Below the pieces are notes generated by a model. The model was not told the DNA's origin. It saw only the letters and a list, made by a program, of their open reading frames with translations, and ran no database searches. This document shows, piece by piece, positions 16,890 to 48,349 of a stretch of DNA of 64,000 bases. The stretch spans positions 81,132,401 to 81,196,400 of the forward strand of contig NC_092087.1 of assembly GCF_045679555.1 (NCBI RefSeq), read 5' to 3'. Each line of letters begins with the position of its first letter. The stretch's first letter is position 1. Both the position numbers and the translations under genes were made by a program. The stretch is from Salvelinus alpinus. Taxonomy: Eukaryota; Chordata; Actinopteri; Salmoniformes; Salmonidae.

Positions 16890-17935
16890 AGCATGCAGAG
16901 CAGAGCGGTGCCGGGGCAGGGTTACAGAGCAGAGCGGTGCCGGGGCAGGGTTACAGACCAGAGTGGTGCCGGGACAGGGTTACAGAGCAGAGCGGTGCCG
17001 GGGCAGGGTTACAGACCAGAGTGGTGCCGGGACAGGGTTACAGAGCTGAGTGGTGCCGGGGCAGGGTTACAGACCAGAGTGGTGCCGGGACAGGGTTACA
17101 GAGCAGAGCGGTGCCGGGGCAGGGTTACAGACCAGAGTGGTGCCGGGACAGGGTTACAGAGCTGAGCGGTGCCGGGGCAGGGTTACAGACCAGAGTGGTG
17201 CCGGGACAGGGTTACAGAGCAGAGTGGTGCCGGGACAGGGTTACAGAGCAGAGCGGTGCCGAGGCAGGGTTACAGACCAGAGTGGTGCCGGGACAGGGTT
17301 ACAGACCAGAGTGGTGCCGGGACAGGGTTACAGAGCTGAGTGGTGCCGGGGCAGGGTTACAGACCAGAGTGGTGCCGGGACAGGGTTACAGAGCTGAGCG
17401 GTGCCGGGGCAGGGTTACAGACCAGAGTGGTGCCGGGACAGGGTTACAGAGCAGAGTGGTGCCCAGGACAGGGTTACAGAGCAGAGTGGTGCACGTGACA
17501 GGGTTACAGAGCAGAGCGGTGCCGGGGAAGGGTTACAGAGCAGAAGAACGATGCTGGGACAGGGTTACAGAGCAGAGTGGTGGCTGGGACAGGGTTACAG
17601 AGCAGAAGAACGGTGCCAGGACAGGGTTACAGAGCCGAGTGGTGCCGGGGACAGGGTTACAGAGCAGAAGAACGGTGCCAGGACAAGGTTACAGAGCAGA
17701 AGAACGGTGCCAGGACAGGGTTACAGAGCAGAGTGGTGGCTGGGACATGGTTACAGAGCAGAAGAACGGTGCCAGGACAGGGTTACAGAGCAGAGTGGTG
17801 GCTGGGACAGGGTTACAGAGCAGAAGAACGGTGCCAGGACAGGGTTACAGAGCAGAGTGGTGGCTGGGACAGGGTTACAGAGCAGAAGAACGGTGCCAGG
17901 ACAGGGTTACAGAGCCGAGTGGTGCCGGGGAAGAC
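16890..17935. repeat. 30-bp minisatellite B
   Basis: About 35 units with core GGGTTACAGAGCAGAGTGGT. Two unit types (GAGCAGAG and GACCAGAG) alternate as roughly 60-bp dimers in the left half. The right half adds units with GCAGAAGAACGG. The in-frame period keeps one frame open for nearly 500 codons; it has no coding signature. Confidence 0.96.
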
Positions 17936-18310
17936 TTTGCACTCTGTTCTCCACTTTATTTCTCTCCCTCTCTCTCTTTCTCTCTTTCCTTCTCTCTCTC
18001 CGCTGGCAGAGAAGAAAGGGAGCAGGCAGGGTTACAGAGCGAAATGACCCAGACCTCTCTCTCTCTCTCTCTTCTTCTCTCTCTCTTCTTCTCTCTCTCC
18101 TCTGCTGGAAGAGTGGGAGGGAGTGGGTTACAACACCTTGGCTCATCTGAGTGGGAAAAGGCCAAGGTTAGAGAGATACAGACATATATGGAGCTACATG
18201 ACCCAGACCGCTCTCTCTCCCTCTGTTTCCCTCTTTCTCTCTCAGCTGGGAGAGGAGGGAGCAGGGAAAGGAGGAAGGGAAGGAAGGGGGAGGAAGAGGG
18301 AGGTTAGGGC
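17936..18310. repeat. pyrimidine- and purine-rich low-complexity DNA
   Basis: CT-rich runs alternate with degenerate copies of the preceding minisatellite (GGGTTACAGAGCGAAATGAC). No exon recognised. Confidence 0.7.
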
Positions 18311-18531
18311 AGTGTAGATCAACAGCTGCCATCTAGTGTTTACCTTGGTCACGTTTAGTGCGAAAAGTCTGTATTATTGCCAGCACCTGTAATCACTTAA
18401 CCCATGGTTGATGCTTTATTCTAAGTGTGTTCATTTAGATTTCATGCTGTCTTGGTCATCTTGGTATGATCGTCTGACAATTACCTGTCAGCCTCTGACT
18501 CTACACCTGCTGAGTGTCTCTTCCTCCATGC

Positions 18532-18678
<147 letters not shown>

Positions 18679-18699
18679 ACACACATGGCTCAGTGCATC

Positions 18700-20400
18700 G
18701 GTTTATTCATTACACACACCAAATGAGACAATCCCTGTTGCAATTCCACTACCTAGTGCTCTGTGCTCTAGGATAATGAAACAGCTGGTAACACCACAGC
18801 ACAGCATTACAACACATTGGGCCATTTACGGACAATAAGATGTGTTCCTATCATATATTAAACATAATAGGAATATAATGGCCCATAATGAGTCTGGATG
18901 GGTGCCTCGTTCCGACAAGGTAATATTACCACATTGTGAGGAGGGAGAGAGAGAGAGACGGGGGGAGATACTGAGGAGGGGAAAGAGAGAGAGAGATAGA
19001 GAGAGAGAAATGGGGAAGAGAGAGAGAGAGAGAGAACCCACTGACCAGGCTTTGGATTATGGTCCTCTAATAGGACTGAAGCCTGGGGCTAAATTGAAAT
19101 GTAAAACCAGGAGCAAAACCCTAATTCACCCCTTATCTGTGTGGCGGCTAGCTGCCCCTGTGTGCTGAGATTGGGGGCGTGGAGTTTACTGAACTATAAT
19201 TTGCTTTGTTCCAGAGGCATGCCCAGACGAGCTCACAATGAGGACTATGGCGACTCGTGTTTAAAATGTGATGCATGAGAATGAACTCAAAGCTCTTCAG
19301 ACCAACGCTCAATGTATGAGGGAGAAAGGTCTCTCTGAATTGCTTTTGAATTCGTGTTTAGAATGTGATGAATGACAATGAATCCAAGGCTTTCTCTGAA
19401 TTACCGTGCAAATTCCATTAGGGACCCTATTTCTAAATCAAAGTCAGTGTCCAATATATGGCATAAAAATATTGAAAGCCACAACAGAAAAATATGAAAA
19501 TGTTCCGATCTACTGTCTTGTTTGTCAGTTCCTTCCATGTCCACCTGCTGAGGCTAGACATACTGTAATGACAGGGACTTTGATGACCACATGTTCTACG
19601 GTTGCCACCAACACTGCAACCTTATGTTATGGCTCATGTTATGTGACCACTAGCACCAGATGCCAGTCCAACACACACACACACACACACACCTGCTCTT
19701 ATCACGGTTTCCCTTGGTGATCACTCCTCTTCCTCCCACTCTCTCCCCATCTCCTCCTCCTTCTTTATCCCGCTCTCCTCCTATCGTCCACCTCTCCTCC
19801 CTGGCCCTGCCTGACCGTTCGTTATCCTAGTCAAGTCCTGCAGCTGAACAAGCTAGCTGTTCTCCATTGGGCCTTCGCTGTGCTCTCCTGCCTCATTTGC
19901 ATATGCGCCAGTTAATTAGTGTGGGGGCGCAGGTGCGTGGTGATAATTATTATTAAACATGACAGTCACCTGTGACCGTGCTGCCCCCCTCTCTCTCTCC
20001 CTCCATATTTACAGCCAAGATACACTAACGCCATGTGATGTCATATCCTGGCCATTATAAGGATCTTTGAAGCTATCATTGACACTGTTGTTTTCTTCTG
20101 ACAGCTACATTTATTTTACGGGTATATTATTTTTAACAAGTCTACCACAGAGAGTAACGCCTGGTTGATTAATGCCAAGAGCAGACACCTCAGTCCAGCC
20201 TAAAAGGAAGACAGCGGATTCGGGTGAATTCGCCCCGCTACACTGATCTTGGGTCAGTTTTGTATTTCCCTCTCTAATGGTTCAGGATGGAATTTGGGTA
20301 GAGCAAACTGATCCTAGCTCTGTACCTAGGAGCAACTTCAGGTTACAGTAACTGTATGTCTGTCTACCTATCAGGACTGTCAGACGGTCATAATAAGCAG
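18700..20400. other. intergenic DNA, nothing recognised
   Basis: Contains a GA-rich stretch (18940-19035), a short CA run (19672-19692) and unique sequence. No coding exon supported. Confidence 0.45.
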
Positions 20401-20640
20401 CTTGGTATTGGTATTTATTAGGATCCCCGTTAGCTGTTGGGAAAGCAGCAGCTACTCCTCCTGGGGTCCACGCAGAACATGAAACATGACATAACACAGA
20501 ACAAGAACATCACAAGGACAGCGCAATACACATGTAAAAATGGCACACGTAGCCTACACGGTTCAGTTGCTCTTGGCTTCACTATCAGATTCCGATCCAC
20601 AGAGTCGACCAGAAGCATCTTTCAGCACTGACAACTCCAT
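20400..20640 (-). mobile_element. LINE 3' end fragment
   Basis: TATTTATTAGGATCCCCGTT followed by AGCAGCAGCTACTCCTCCTG matches the reverse complement of a common salmonid LINE 3' end. Recognised from memory. Confidence 0.6.
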
Positions 20641-20703
20641 TAAGGAAATAGAAGAGAGGAGGGGGTGAGAGTCTGCTGGCAGCAATGTTAGCCCTGACTA
20701 CTG

Positions 20704-20843
<140 letters not shown>

Positions 20844-21376
20844 TACTGGTACCTGGCAGTCCCCCACCACGGCAGTGAACCATGCTCCATTGGTTCACTG
20901 CCAAACATAGAGTTGGGCTGCCCTCTGCTGGTTATAAACTCAAATTAACAGATGTCCTTTATCAAGTAATCTCGGAAACACAGAACTAAAATCTGTCCAT
21001 GAGGGATTATTGAGATGGTAGCCTATTATCAAATAAAAGCGAAGTCCTACTGTCTGTAAAGGTTTGTTTCATAGGATGCTAAGTAAGGCAATACAATCAA
21101 CAACAAAAAAAAGAATGACTATTTTCCACATGCTCAACATTTTAGGACTAATTCCAGTAGCCTACTTCAAGCATTGTCACTACACCCATAACAGACCACA
21201 TGATGAGACAGTGATCCTTCGGTCCAGCACATGCAGTAACCTCCAGCATAAAGACATAAAAAACACTTGTGTTTACTGCAACCATCACGAATTGGCAGCA
21301 TCTGGCTATATCAAAACAACTGGATCATATTCATGGGACAACATTGACCAACCTTAATGAACCCAGTAGCCTACAA

Positions 21377-21542
21377 CAGGTGTTCTCAACCAGGCGTACA
21401 GGACCCCTGGCGGTACGTGAGAACACTCATGAGACCATAGGCTTCGTGGTCAAATGCACATGAGGGGGTACCTCAGGGTTATTCTGAGCAGAGCCTAATT
21501 AAATTGGTGGTACATTAACAGAAAAAGGTTGGGAACCACTTG
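21377..21542. mobile_element. short non-autonomous hAT-like element
   Basis: Ends CAGGTGTTCTCAACC and GGTTGGGAACCACTTG form imperfect terminal inverted repeats of the hAT type. 166 bp, non-coding. Confidence 0.65.
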
Positions 21543-21544
21543 AC

Positions 21545-21812
21545 TACAGTTTACATCTCAACGTCACACGCAAGAAGATGCGCTCATTGCGCCGTCGTTG
21601 TCATTGCGTAGCATTAATGGATGGACTGCCTTTGGCTTCTTGGCTTGTGTTGTTGTACATCAGCGCAGCGCCACCCCGAGGCGAAGGAAGAGAAGCGCTC
21701 GAGGACCAGGGCTGGGCAGGCATCAGGCTCCCTCACTGTATGTCACCGCACCGTGCATCAAAATATTTACAGGATACAAATCGGATGCTGAATACTCCGT
21801 ACCTGACATAGG
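21545..21812 (+). promoter_or_regulatory. cep170: possible cep170 5' non-coding exon / promoter region
   Basis: This stretch is richer in CpG than its surroundings and ends at a strong donor-like GTGAGT (21813). The next suitable acceptor is at 23811-23812, just before the cep170 ATG. That would make a 2.0 kb first intron. No transcript evidence is available and other upstream exons are possible. Confidence 0.3.
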
Positions 21813-23600
21813 GTGAGTGAGATGCATGTTTTATTACTCCGTCGTATCTGACCACACCCAGACAATGCATTTTCCCGCGACCTGCCTTAAAGAAAAAAAG
21901 GCCCGCAAAATGAAAATTCTAGGCTATTTGTGTCCGAGGGTACCAGGCTACGTCGTCCATAACGGTACAGCCCAGACAAAACATCAAATTGGCGACCTAA
22001 ACAACACGTGATGGGTTATTATTGTAAACCTTTCAAATTAACCTATATGTGTAATTCGGTGTTACGCGTTGCCCTAAATGGCACTCGTAATACCACATAT
22101 GTAAGCTATCGATTATGATAAAGATGTCATAAGCTTTCGACCGCAAAAGGTTACCGACCAGACTGAAAAACAGCAGCATCAGTTGCCATAGAGCAATATG
22201 GTGTCTAGTACATCCAAAACAGCCTATGTTAATAAAACAAATCATGATTATTGGACACATGGTAAATGTAATAATAAGGAACTGAACGGACGCTAACGCA
22301 GGGTTGGTTGTTTTCTATGCTCAGGCAGGGCCATCTACAGTAGCTTCCAGAGAGAAATTATGAGCTGTCATTTACGATATAGCTCTGTAATTGAGAGAAG
22401 GAGGGAGAGCGAGAGAGACGGCAAAGAAACCAATGCAAAAACGTCGGGCACAATTGCGAGACCGAGGCCGCATAGAGGGTTAACCAATCCAATTCACAAT
22501 GGGGAATCAGGACTGTCTGGTCGCATTCACATATGAATCATCTACACTCATTCGGGGCCTAGATATGATAAGGTGCCTGATTAGATTAAATCTCGCTAAA
22601 TCACTTTTTCACTGATGGGGCATCGTGAGTCAGCATGGCCTACCGGTAGCATACCCCTTCAAGCATTGCCTATGGAGGCCTGTGTCACTGCAAACTGAAT
22701 GGTAGGCTAGCTAGGCCATATAGTCGTAGTGTGTTTTTATGTAGGCTACTGTAAGGCCTATATATATATAGGAATTATGACCAAAAAATGAGCACCAGAT
22801 GGTATGTTTCTTCTGAGCGGAAACGAGATGACTCTGTCAGTGTGTGTGTGTGTGGGTGTGTCCATCTCTCTCTCTCTCTCTCTGTCTACCTGCTGTGATC
22901 TCTGTGCCTGTCCTGAGTCATACTCATGTTATACAGTATCTTCATGTCTTTCAGGTCGTCTGTCTGGTCTATCTAGCCATCTGATCAACTATCCAACAGT
23001 TATTGTCGTTGTTTAGATCCTGTATGGTAGCCTGTATTACAGCCTGCTGTAACACAATATATCCATCATCACTGAATGGCCACTCTCAGTTCAGTGACAT
23101 TGGTTCAGTGCGACTGGTTTGGTGACCCGGCAAAACACTCAGTAATTAAATTTGTCCGTTAAGCAGGATGTCAGACAGTCAGTGACATATTATCTAATTT
23201 CTTCTGGAATGGTTGCAATGTCGTCTGTTCTAAGACCTTATTGTTACCAACACAGTCCAGTTATACCAGCAGGTCAGTGTGCTGGGCATTTAGTTTAAAG
23301 AAACCTCTTTGCTGAGTTTAGGTGTGACAAAATTGTTAACTTTATCCCTGTTTGTTTTTAGGTTCTTATCTGTTCTCTTCATTCGACTTTGTCGAAAATA
23401 GTTAGAATGTTGTGACAATAATACATTATAATAATAGGCCTACATGTCATTGGTAGAGAGCTTTTTATTTACAGACATAAATCACAAAGCTCTTTACATT
23501 GTGAGCAACCATATAAAATGTTTTAATAAAAAGGGTAATGATTGTGTTCCCTCCATTTACAGTTGGCTGTTATGACTGGTTGTTCTAACTAACTGATACT
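21813..23600. other. region upstream of cep170 coding start, no exon recognised
   Basis: Possible first intron of cep170. It holds a TC-rich patch (22865-22885) and otherwise unique AT-rich sequence. Confidence 0.35.
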
Positions 23601-23608
23601 GATCATGG

Positions 23609-23797
23609 GCTCTATTCAATCTGTATTGCTGAAGTGTTACAGATTGCGTGATCGAAATGTAAAGGTAATTTCCCATTGAGCCGAGATATGTAGCGGTTAC
23701 CGTGAATGCAGTCTCCGCTAACGCGGGGAACATTGCCTTTAAATTGAATTCACGCTGTACCGTTGAACTTCCGCGATACTGATTGAATGGAGCCCCT
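23609..23797. mobile_element. foldback MITE next to cep170 coding exon 1
   Basis: Begins GGGCTCTATTCAATCTGTAT and ends with the near complement (ATACTGATTGAATGGAGCCC). A familiar salmonid palindromic element. It ends about 15 nt before the putative acceptor of cep170 coding exon 1. Confidence 0.8.
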
Positions 23798-23835
23798 TGT
23801 CTTCTTACACAGGGTGTCATAGGGGTTAAAGGTGA

Positions 23836-41893
<18,058 letters not shown>

Positions 41894-42148
41894 GGAGGAT
41901 ACTGGATCTAGAACACACTACTAAAGTACAACTACCTAAACACGTGCTTGGAGGGGCCCTGATTGAGGCTCACTACTAGGGAGGATGGTAAAAGACTTGG
42001 AGAGATGGGATTCCCACTGGGCACAGACGTCAATTCAATGTCTATTCCACATTGGTTCAACGTCATTTCATTGAAAAGACGTGGAAACTATATTGACTCA
42101 ACTAGGACAAACCTCCTGAACATCAGACCTGACCAAAAGAGTAAAGTA

Positions 42149-42154
42149 AATAAA
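42149..42154 (+). terminator. candidate cep170 polyadenylation signal
   Basis: First AATAAA after the cep170 stop, 256 nt downstream. Further AATAAA motifs occur near 44944 and 45130, so the 3' UTR may be longer. Confidence 0.4.
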
Positions 42155-42489
42155 CACTTTTTAATTTTTGTCTATGACATACCAATCCGTTTGTTCATAT
42201 GAATTGGAGCCAACAGTGAGCTTGTTCTGTAGCTATAACATGTGTATAGAAGGGTTGTGAAAGGATTATGTACTGCCAATACAATCTATGTACCAGTACA
42301 TGTCCTACAGTCCGTTATCAATACTACTATATCGATATTCTTGAACACGTTTGAAAAGTATCAAGAGTTATTTTGCGTTATGGTCTGCTAACTGCACCTG
42401 TTGCTGGTTCATTGATGATTTTTCAGAAGACATTTGATATGATTCTGTTTGTGTTCGACAGTGTTGCCGATTGTGTAACACCGTGTAAC

Positions 42490-42735
42490 TTTAAACACTA
42501 AAAACAAATGGTTCTATATAGTGGCAAATAAGGGTTCTTTGGCTTTGGTTCTTTAACCATACTCATAAGGTTCTAAATGGAACTTGTATGGTGCTATGAA
42601 GAACCTTTTCCATCAAAAAAGGTTATATATAGAGCCAAAAAGGGTTCCGCTGTGGTTCCAACCCTTTTGGGGGCTATATAGAACCCTTTTTTTTAATGGA
42701 GAATGGTTCTGTAAAGAACCTTCTCAATCTCAAAG
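42490..42735. repeat. foldback repeat in the cep170 3' flank
   Basis: Repeated GGTTCTATATAG / CTATATAGAACCC arms flank CCAACCCTTTTGGGGG. A diverged fragment recurs at 43075-43110. Confidence 0.7.
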
Positions 42736-42899
42736 GTTTTTTAATTCAGATTTAATAGACATATTATATTGTTAAAATTCCATAGGTTTTATTATTGTTG
42801 AATCAGGTGTGCTAGCTCTGGAACAGCTGGGGGTTCCTGAGGAGAGAATTGAGAACTACTTAGTCAACCGCTCTCAATTGACACAAGGCCATACGTGAG

Positions 42900-45775
42900 T
42901 TTGTCACTGGCTATAGTCACATATTGTATCGCATGTAACAGCATAACCCAACAGATTAGATCAACTGAAATTACACTCTGACTCACGGTTGGACAGAAAG
43001 AGCTGTTAGCAAACCACACCCCAAAATATTCAAATGAGCCGTTGACTGTTGCCTGATCGACTGTCTGCTTTGTGGTTACAACCCTTTTGGGGGCAATATA
43101 GAACCCAAATAACAACAAACACTAAATGGACACCATGGTTCAGCATTGGAGAATAGAATTCAGTGTCTTTCTGGAAATATTTTTCTGAATATCCTGCCAT
43201 TATGCATAGCATAGCTCGGCAAATATTGTGAATATGAACATATAGCATACTGTATCTGTTAGCTGACTTGTAGCACTTGCAGCTTGGTGCGCTTGTTCTA
43301 ATATTACGATTTTTCCACTAAAGAGAGACCAATATTATTCTTTATTTATTCAGATAAAAAGACATAGGGTATGTACAGTGTTATGTATCCATTTAAATGT
43401 GTATAACAGGATTATATTATTATAATTCTCCCATCCATGCCTTCCCTTGTGGAGTGATACAGTACGTCTTAAGAATGATGCATCACAGAGAGCTGTACTG
43501 TATGTTACTAATAACTAACTACTGTAGGCTAGGTGGTAAAGTAGCTTCCTGAAAAATGTTCCCGAAAGTAGTTCCCATATCCAAGGGTGTTACGTCACAA
43601 AGTGCCCACGGTCAAAACCACGAGAGTGTTGGATGAAACTATAAGATGGAAATAGCCTGGGTGCCTCATGTCTGGCATGACAATTGCGTAAGGAGTTGTA
43701 AAGAGTACAGAAGCAGACTGGCACGCAGGCTAGGAGATGTAGCTCAGCTAACGTTTGTTGATTTGCACATGTTAAAGCTGAGGTGATTCACCACAGAGTG
43801 GTGGTGTTAGTGAGGATATCTGTCGATAGTAAGGATACGTAACATCTGTTCACCAAAACAGGTCTGGGTGTACTCCTTGTGGATGCTGGGTTTCATTGGA
43901 ACTGGCTTTGATTGAGAACTGGTTTTGATTATCCATTATGATTGAGTCCACAGGAGGCTGGTGAGGGGAGGACGGCTCATAATAGTGACTGGAATGAAGT
44001 GAATGGAATGGTATCAAACACAAGGAAACCATGTGTTTGACGTGTCAATACCATTCCATTCCAGCCATTACTATGAGCCTGTCCTCCCCAATTAAGGCAC
44101 CACCAGCCATCTGTGATTGAGTCATGGAACACACACAGTGTTCTGGTGTTCTGGTTAACGTACTTGAAGAACGCTTATGAAGCGAAGAGATCTGAGTAAA
44201 AGCCAGCATAGAAAGGGATAGTCGGAGACCAGGATCATGTTCAGTCGGGAGAAAACTTTTTGAAATGGAGTTAAGCGGGTAGGTAACCACTCATTTTCAT
44301 TATCCGTTGCAAAACAGTTTGCTACAGTGTACCCTACTGAACATGACCAAGTGCTGAGAGAAACCATGACATGGACCGGGAAATGAAATGGACCCAGGAA
44401 GTAAAATGGACCAGGAAGTAGCTCTATATACCCCATAGAGCTAGATAGAGGACACAACGTTGTATCTGTCCCTTTATGGCTGTGAGAGCATACAGCACCA
44501 TTGAGGCCATCTCCATTTTGAAGTGGTTACTTTTCTTATTCTACTACTATGAGTTGGTAAACAAACTGAAAGGGTGCACACTGCCACCTGGAGTGTGTTG
44601 TTTGAACAGGTATAAATCCAAGGTTTATGATTTACTGCCACCTGCAGTTATGCAATGTTTGTTCACAAGTGTAATTCATTGGCTGATCCCTCCTGATGAG
44701 CTGGTTTGAATTATGTGATCCTTTCTTAACCCATAAGAAGTCCCACCCAGTTCTACTTAAAAATGGTGAAAGTCCTCAATGGTGCTGCCCATGCTAAAAT
44801 GGCTTTTAGGCACGAGAGTCCTCTATCTACCTCTATGATATACCCATACTGTATCTGGATGTCCTGCCTCATACCAATGTTTACACATGAATGTAACCTG
44901 ATCGTAAATGTTGATGTTTCTCAGCCAAAACAGCTTGATTATTAATAAAGAAAATAGCATTTTGTGGCTCATTAGTAAGGTCTTTATCGTCTTTATGTCA
45001 TTTCAAACCTTTTACATGTCTCTGCTTGTATATTTTGTACGGATAGGTTTTCTAATTGTCAAGATTTATTTGTTATCTTTGTAAGATAATGGTTACATGA
45101 TTTTTGTTTGTCTACTTTTGACGGATTTGAATAAACTGCATGACTATCATTGACTATCATGTGAATTTCATATCCAGATATCCATGCTGTATATATTTCT
45201 AAACACATGTTGGGACAATAACTGTAAATTCTATGAAATATTTTAGTCAGTCAGCTGCTACTGTAAAGACTCCCTGGCTACAGTATGTTAACCCTCCCTG
45301 CTTTTCTCCCTCAGCGCCACACTCAACCCTACCCCCATTGTCCGACCTCTTTCAGTCACTATTAAACGGAACATACAGGACACACAGAACATAGAAATAG
45401 AATTATTAGAATGGACCGTCTCATTCAAGTCAAAACCATTTCCATTCTGTAATTCTATTTCTATGGCTCAGAAGGGGCCGTCTTCGGTGCTCTGTTAATT
45501 ACTGTGTCTTAAGATATTCTGCTCCATTTGTTTAATTCCCCTGCAGTGTAAAAAGCCATTCCCTTTGTCATACTGGGCCACTGATGCTGCTGCTGCACAG
45601 CATGTGTTTCTGGAGCTCTAATTCTACTGGGAGAATCTTGGGTTTTCAGAATTAAGTTGAGGCTTGTTACTGAACTGCGGTTTTGAATGTCTTGGGGTTT
45701 TACATGGAAATGAAGGATTAAGAGTGCGCTGGCCTCGTTGTCCTTTTGTCTGGGTAGGATATTATTCTGTACTGT
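42900..45775. other. intergenic DNA between cep170 and pld5
   Basis: AT-rich, with one MITE (see 43950). No exon or RNA gene recognised. It could include a long cep170 3' UTR. Confidence 0.4.
43950..44112. mobile_element. palindromic MITE (family F2)
   Basis: Starts GGAGGCTGGTGAGGGGAGGA and ends with the complement (CCTCCCCAATTAAGGCACCA then CCAGCC), with ATGGAATGGTATCAAACACA inside. A very common salmonid element. Confidence 0.85.
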
Positions 45776-46080
45776 TTCAAGTTTCAAGTTTTATTGTCAC
45801 GCGCACAAGTACAGTGTAATGCCTTTCTTGCGAGCTCCAAATACAACAACGCAGTAATCGATATCAATGTAGTACTAAAAATAACATAAGGTAGAACTAA
45901 AACACACAAGAAACACAAACAAGAAGAACACAAGAAAGGAAGAAGCTTTATACAGGGTCAGTCCCAGTAGCATATTTACACTGTGCAGGTATACTGGAGT
46001 GATAGACGTAGATATGTAGAGGCTTAAGGTGACTAGGCATCAGGATATATAATAAACAGAGTAGCAGCAGCATAAATAAT
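45776..46080 (-). mobile_element. retroposon 3' end (LINE-like)
   Basis: TTCAAGTTTTATTGTCACGC followed by GTACAGTGTAATGCCTTTCT is the complement of a common salmonid LINE tail. The adjacent 38-bp array appears to have grown out of it. Confidence 0.65.
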
Positions 46081-46089
46081 GATTGTATT

Positions 46090-48345
46090 TGAGTGTGCGT
46101 GAGTGTGTAGAGTCAGTATAAATGTGTGTGTATGTTATGAGTGTGTAGAGTCAGTATAAATGTGTGTGTATGTTATGAGTGTGTAGAGTCAGTATAAATG
46201 TGTGTGTATGTTATGAGTGTGTAGAGTCAGTATAAATGTGTGTGTATGTTATGAGTGTGTAGAGTCAGTATAAATGTGTGTGTATGTTATGAGTGTGTAG
46301 AGTCAGTATAAATGTGTGTGTATGTTATGAGCGTGTTGGAGTGTCAGTATAAATGTGTGTGTATATTATGAGTGTGTGGGGTCAGTATAAATGTGTGTGT
46401 ATGTTATGAGCGTGTGGGGTCAGTATAAATGTGTGTGTATATTATGAGTGTGTGGGGTCAGTATAAATGTGTGTGTATGTTATGAGTGTGTAGAGTCAGT
46501 ATAAATGTGTGTGTATGTTATGAGCGTGTTGGAGTGTCAGTATAAATGTGTGTGTATATTATGAGTGTGTGGGGTCAGTATAAATGTGTGTGTATGTTAT
46601 GAGCGTGTGGGGTCAGTATAAATGTGTGTGTATATTATGAGTGTGTGGGGTCAGTATAAACGTGTGTGTATATTATGAGTGTGTGGGGTCAGTATAAACG
46701 TGTGTGTATGTTATGAGTGTGTAGAGTCAGTATAAATGTGTGTGTATGTTATGAGTGTGTAGAGTCAGTATAAATGTGTGTGTATGTTATGAGTGTGTGG
46801 GGTCAGTATAAATGTGTGTGTATGTTATGAGTGTGTAGAGTCAGTATAAATGTGTGTGTATGTTATGAGCGTGTGGGGTCAGTATAAATGTGTGTGTATG
46901 TTATGAGTGTGTAGAGTCAGTATAAATGTGTGTGTATGTTATGAGTGTGTGGGGTCAGTATAAATGTGTGTGTATGTTATGAGTGTGTAGAGTCAGTATA
47001 AATGTGTGTGTATGTTATGAGTGTGTAGAGTCAGTATAAATGTGTGTGTATGTTATGAGTGTGTAGAGTCAGTATAAATGTGTGTGTATGTTATGAGTGT
47101 GTTGGAGTGTCAGTATAAATGTGTGTGTATGTTATGAGCGTGTTGGAATGTCAGTATAAATGTGTGTGTATGTTATGAGCGTGTTTGAAGTGTCAGTATA
47201 AATGTGTGTGTATGTTATGAGCGTGTTGGAGTGTCAGTATAAATGTGTGTGTATGTTATGAGCGTGTTTGAAGTGTCAGTATAAATGTGTGTGTATGTTA
47301 TGAGTGTGTAGAGTCAGTATAAATGTGTGTGTATGTTATGAGTGTGTAGAGTCAGTATAAATGTGTGTGTATGTTATGAGTGTGTTGGAGTGTCAGTATA
47401 AATGTGTGTGTATGTTATGAGCGTGTTGGAGTGTCAGTATAAATGTGTGTGTATGTTATGAGCGTGTTGGAGTGTCAGTATAAATGTGTGTGTATGTTAT
47501 GAGCGTGTTGGAGTGTCAGTATAAATGTGTGTGTATGTTATGAGCGTGTTGGAGTGTCAGTATAAATGTGTGTGTATGTTATGAGCGTGTTGGAGTGTCA
47601 GTGTAAATGTGTGTGTATGTTATGAGCGTGTTGGAGTGTCAGTATAAATGTGTGTGTATGTTATGAGCGTGTTGGAATGTCAGTATAAATGTGTGTGTAT
47701 GTTATGAGCGTGTTGGAGTGTCAGTATAAATGTGTGTGTATGTTATGAGCGTGTTGGAGTGTCAGTATAAATGTGTGTGTATGTTATGAGCGTGTTGGAG
47801 TGTCAGTATAAATGTGTGTGTATATTATGAGCGTGTTGGAGTGTCAGTGTAAATGTGTGTGTATGTTATGAGCGTGTTGGAGTGTCAGTATAAATGTGTG
47901 TGTATATTATGAGCGTGTTGGAGTGTCAGTATAAATGTGTGTGTATGTTATGAGCGTGTTGGAGTGTCAGTATAAATGTGTGTGTATGTTATGAGCGTGT
48001 TGGAGTGTCAGTATAAATGTGTGTGTATGTTATGAGCGTGTTGGAGTGTCAGTATAAATGTGTATGTATGTTATGAGCGTGTTGGAGTGTCAGTATAAAT
48101 GTGTGTGTATATTATGAGCGTGTTGGAGTGTCAGTGTAAATGTGTGTGTATATTATGAGTGTGTTGGAGTGTCAGTATAAATGTGTGTGTATGTTATGAG
48201 CGTGTTGGAGTGTCAGTATAAATGTGTGTGTATGTTATGAGCGTGTTGGAGTGTCAGTATAAATGTGTGTGTATGTTATGAGTGTGTTGGAGTGTCAGTA
48301 TAAATGTGTGTGTATGTTATGAGTGTGTTGGAGTGTCAGTGTGCA
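46090..48345. repeat. 38-41-bp minisatellite C
   Basis: About 57 units with core GTCAGTATAAATGTGTGTGT then ATGTTATGAG. Two unit types differ in the linker: GTGTGTAGAGTC (left half, 38 bp) and CGTGTTGGAGTGTC (right half, 41 bp). They are largely segregated, with a transition near 47100-47400. Confidence 0.96.
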
Positions 48346-48349
48346 TAGA

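Noticed and set aside
16811-18307. 498-codon open frame across minisatellite B
   Set aside because: It consists of a 10-residue repeat dictated by the 30-bp period, with low-complexity ends and no splice or start support.
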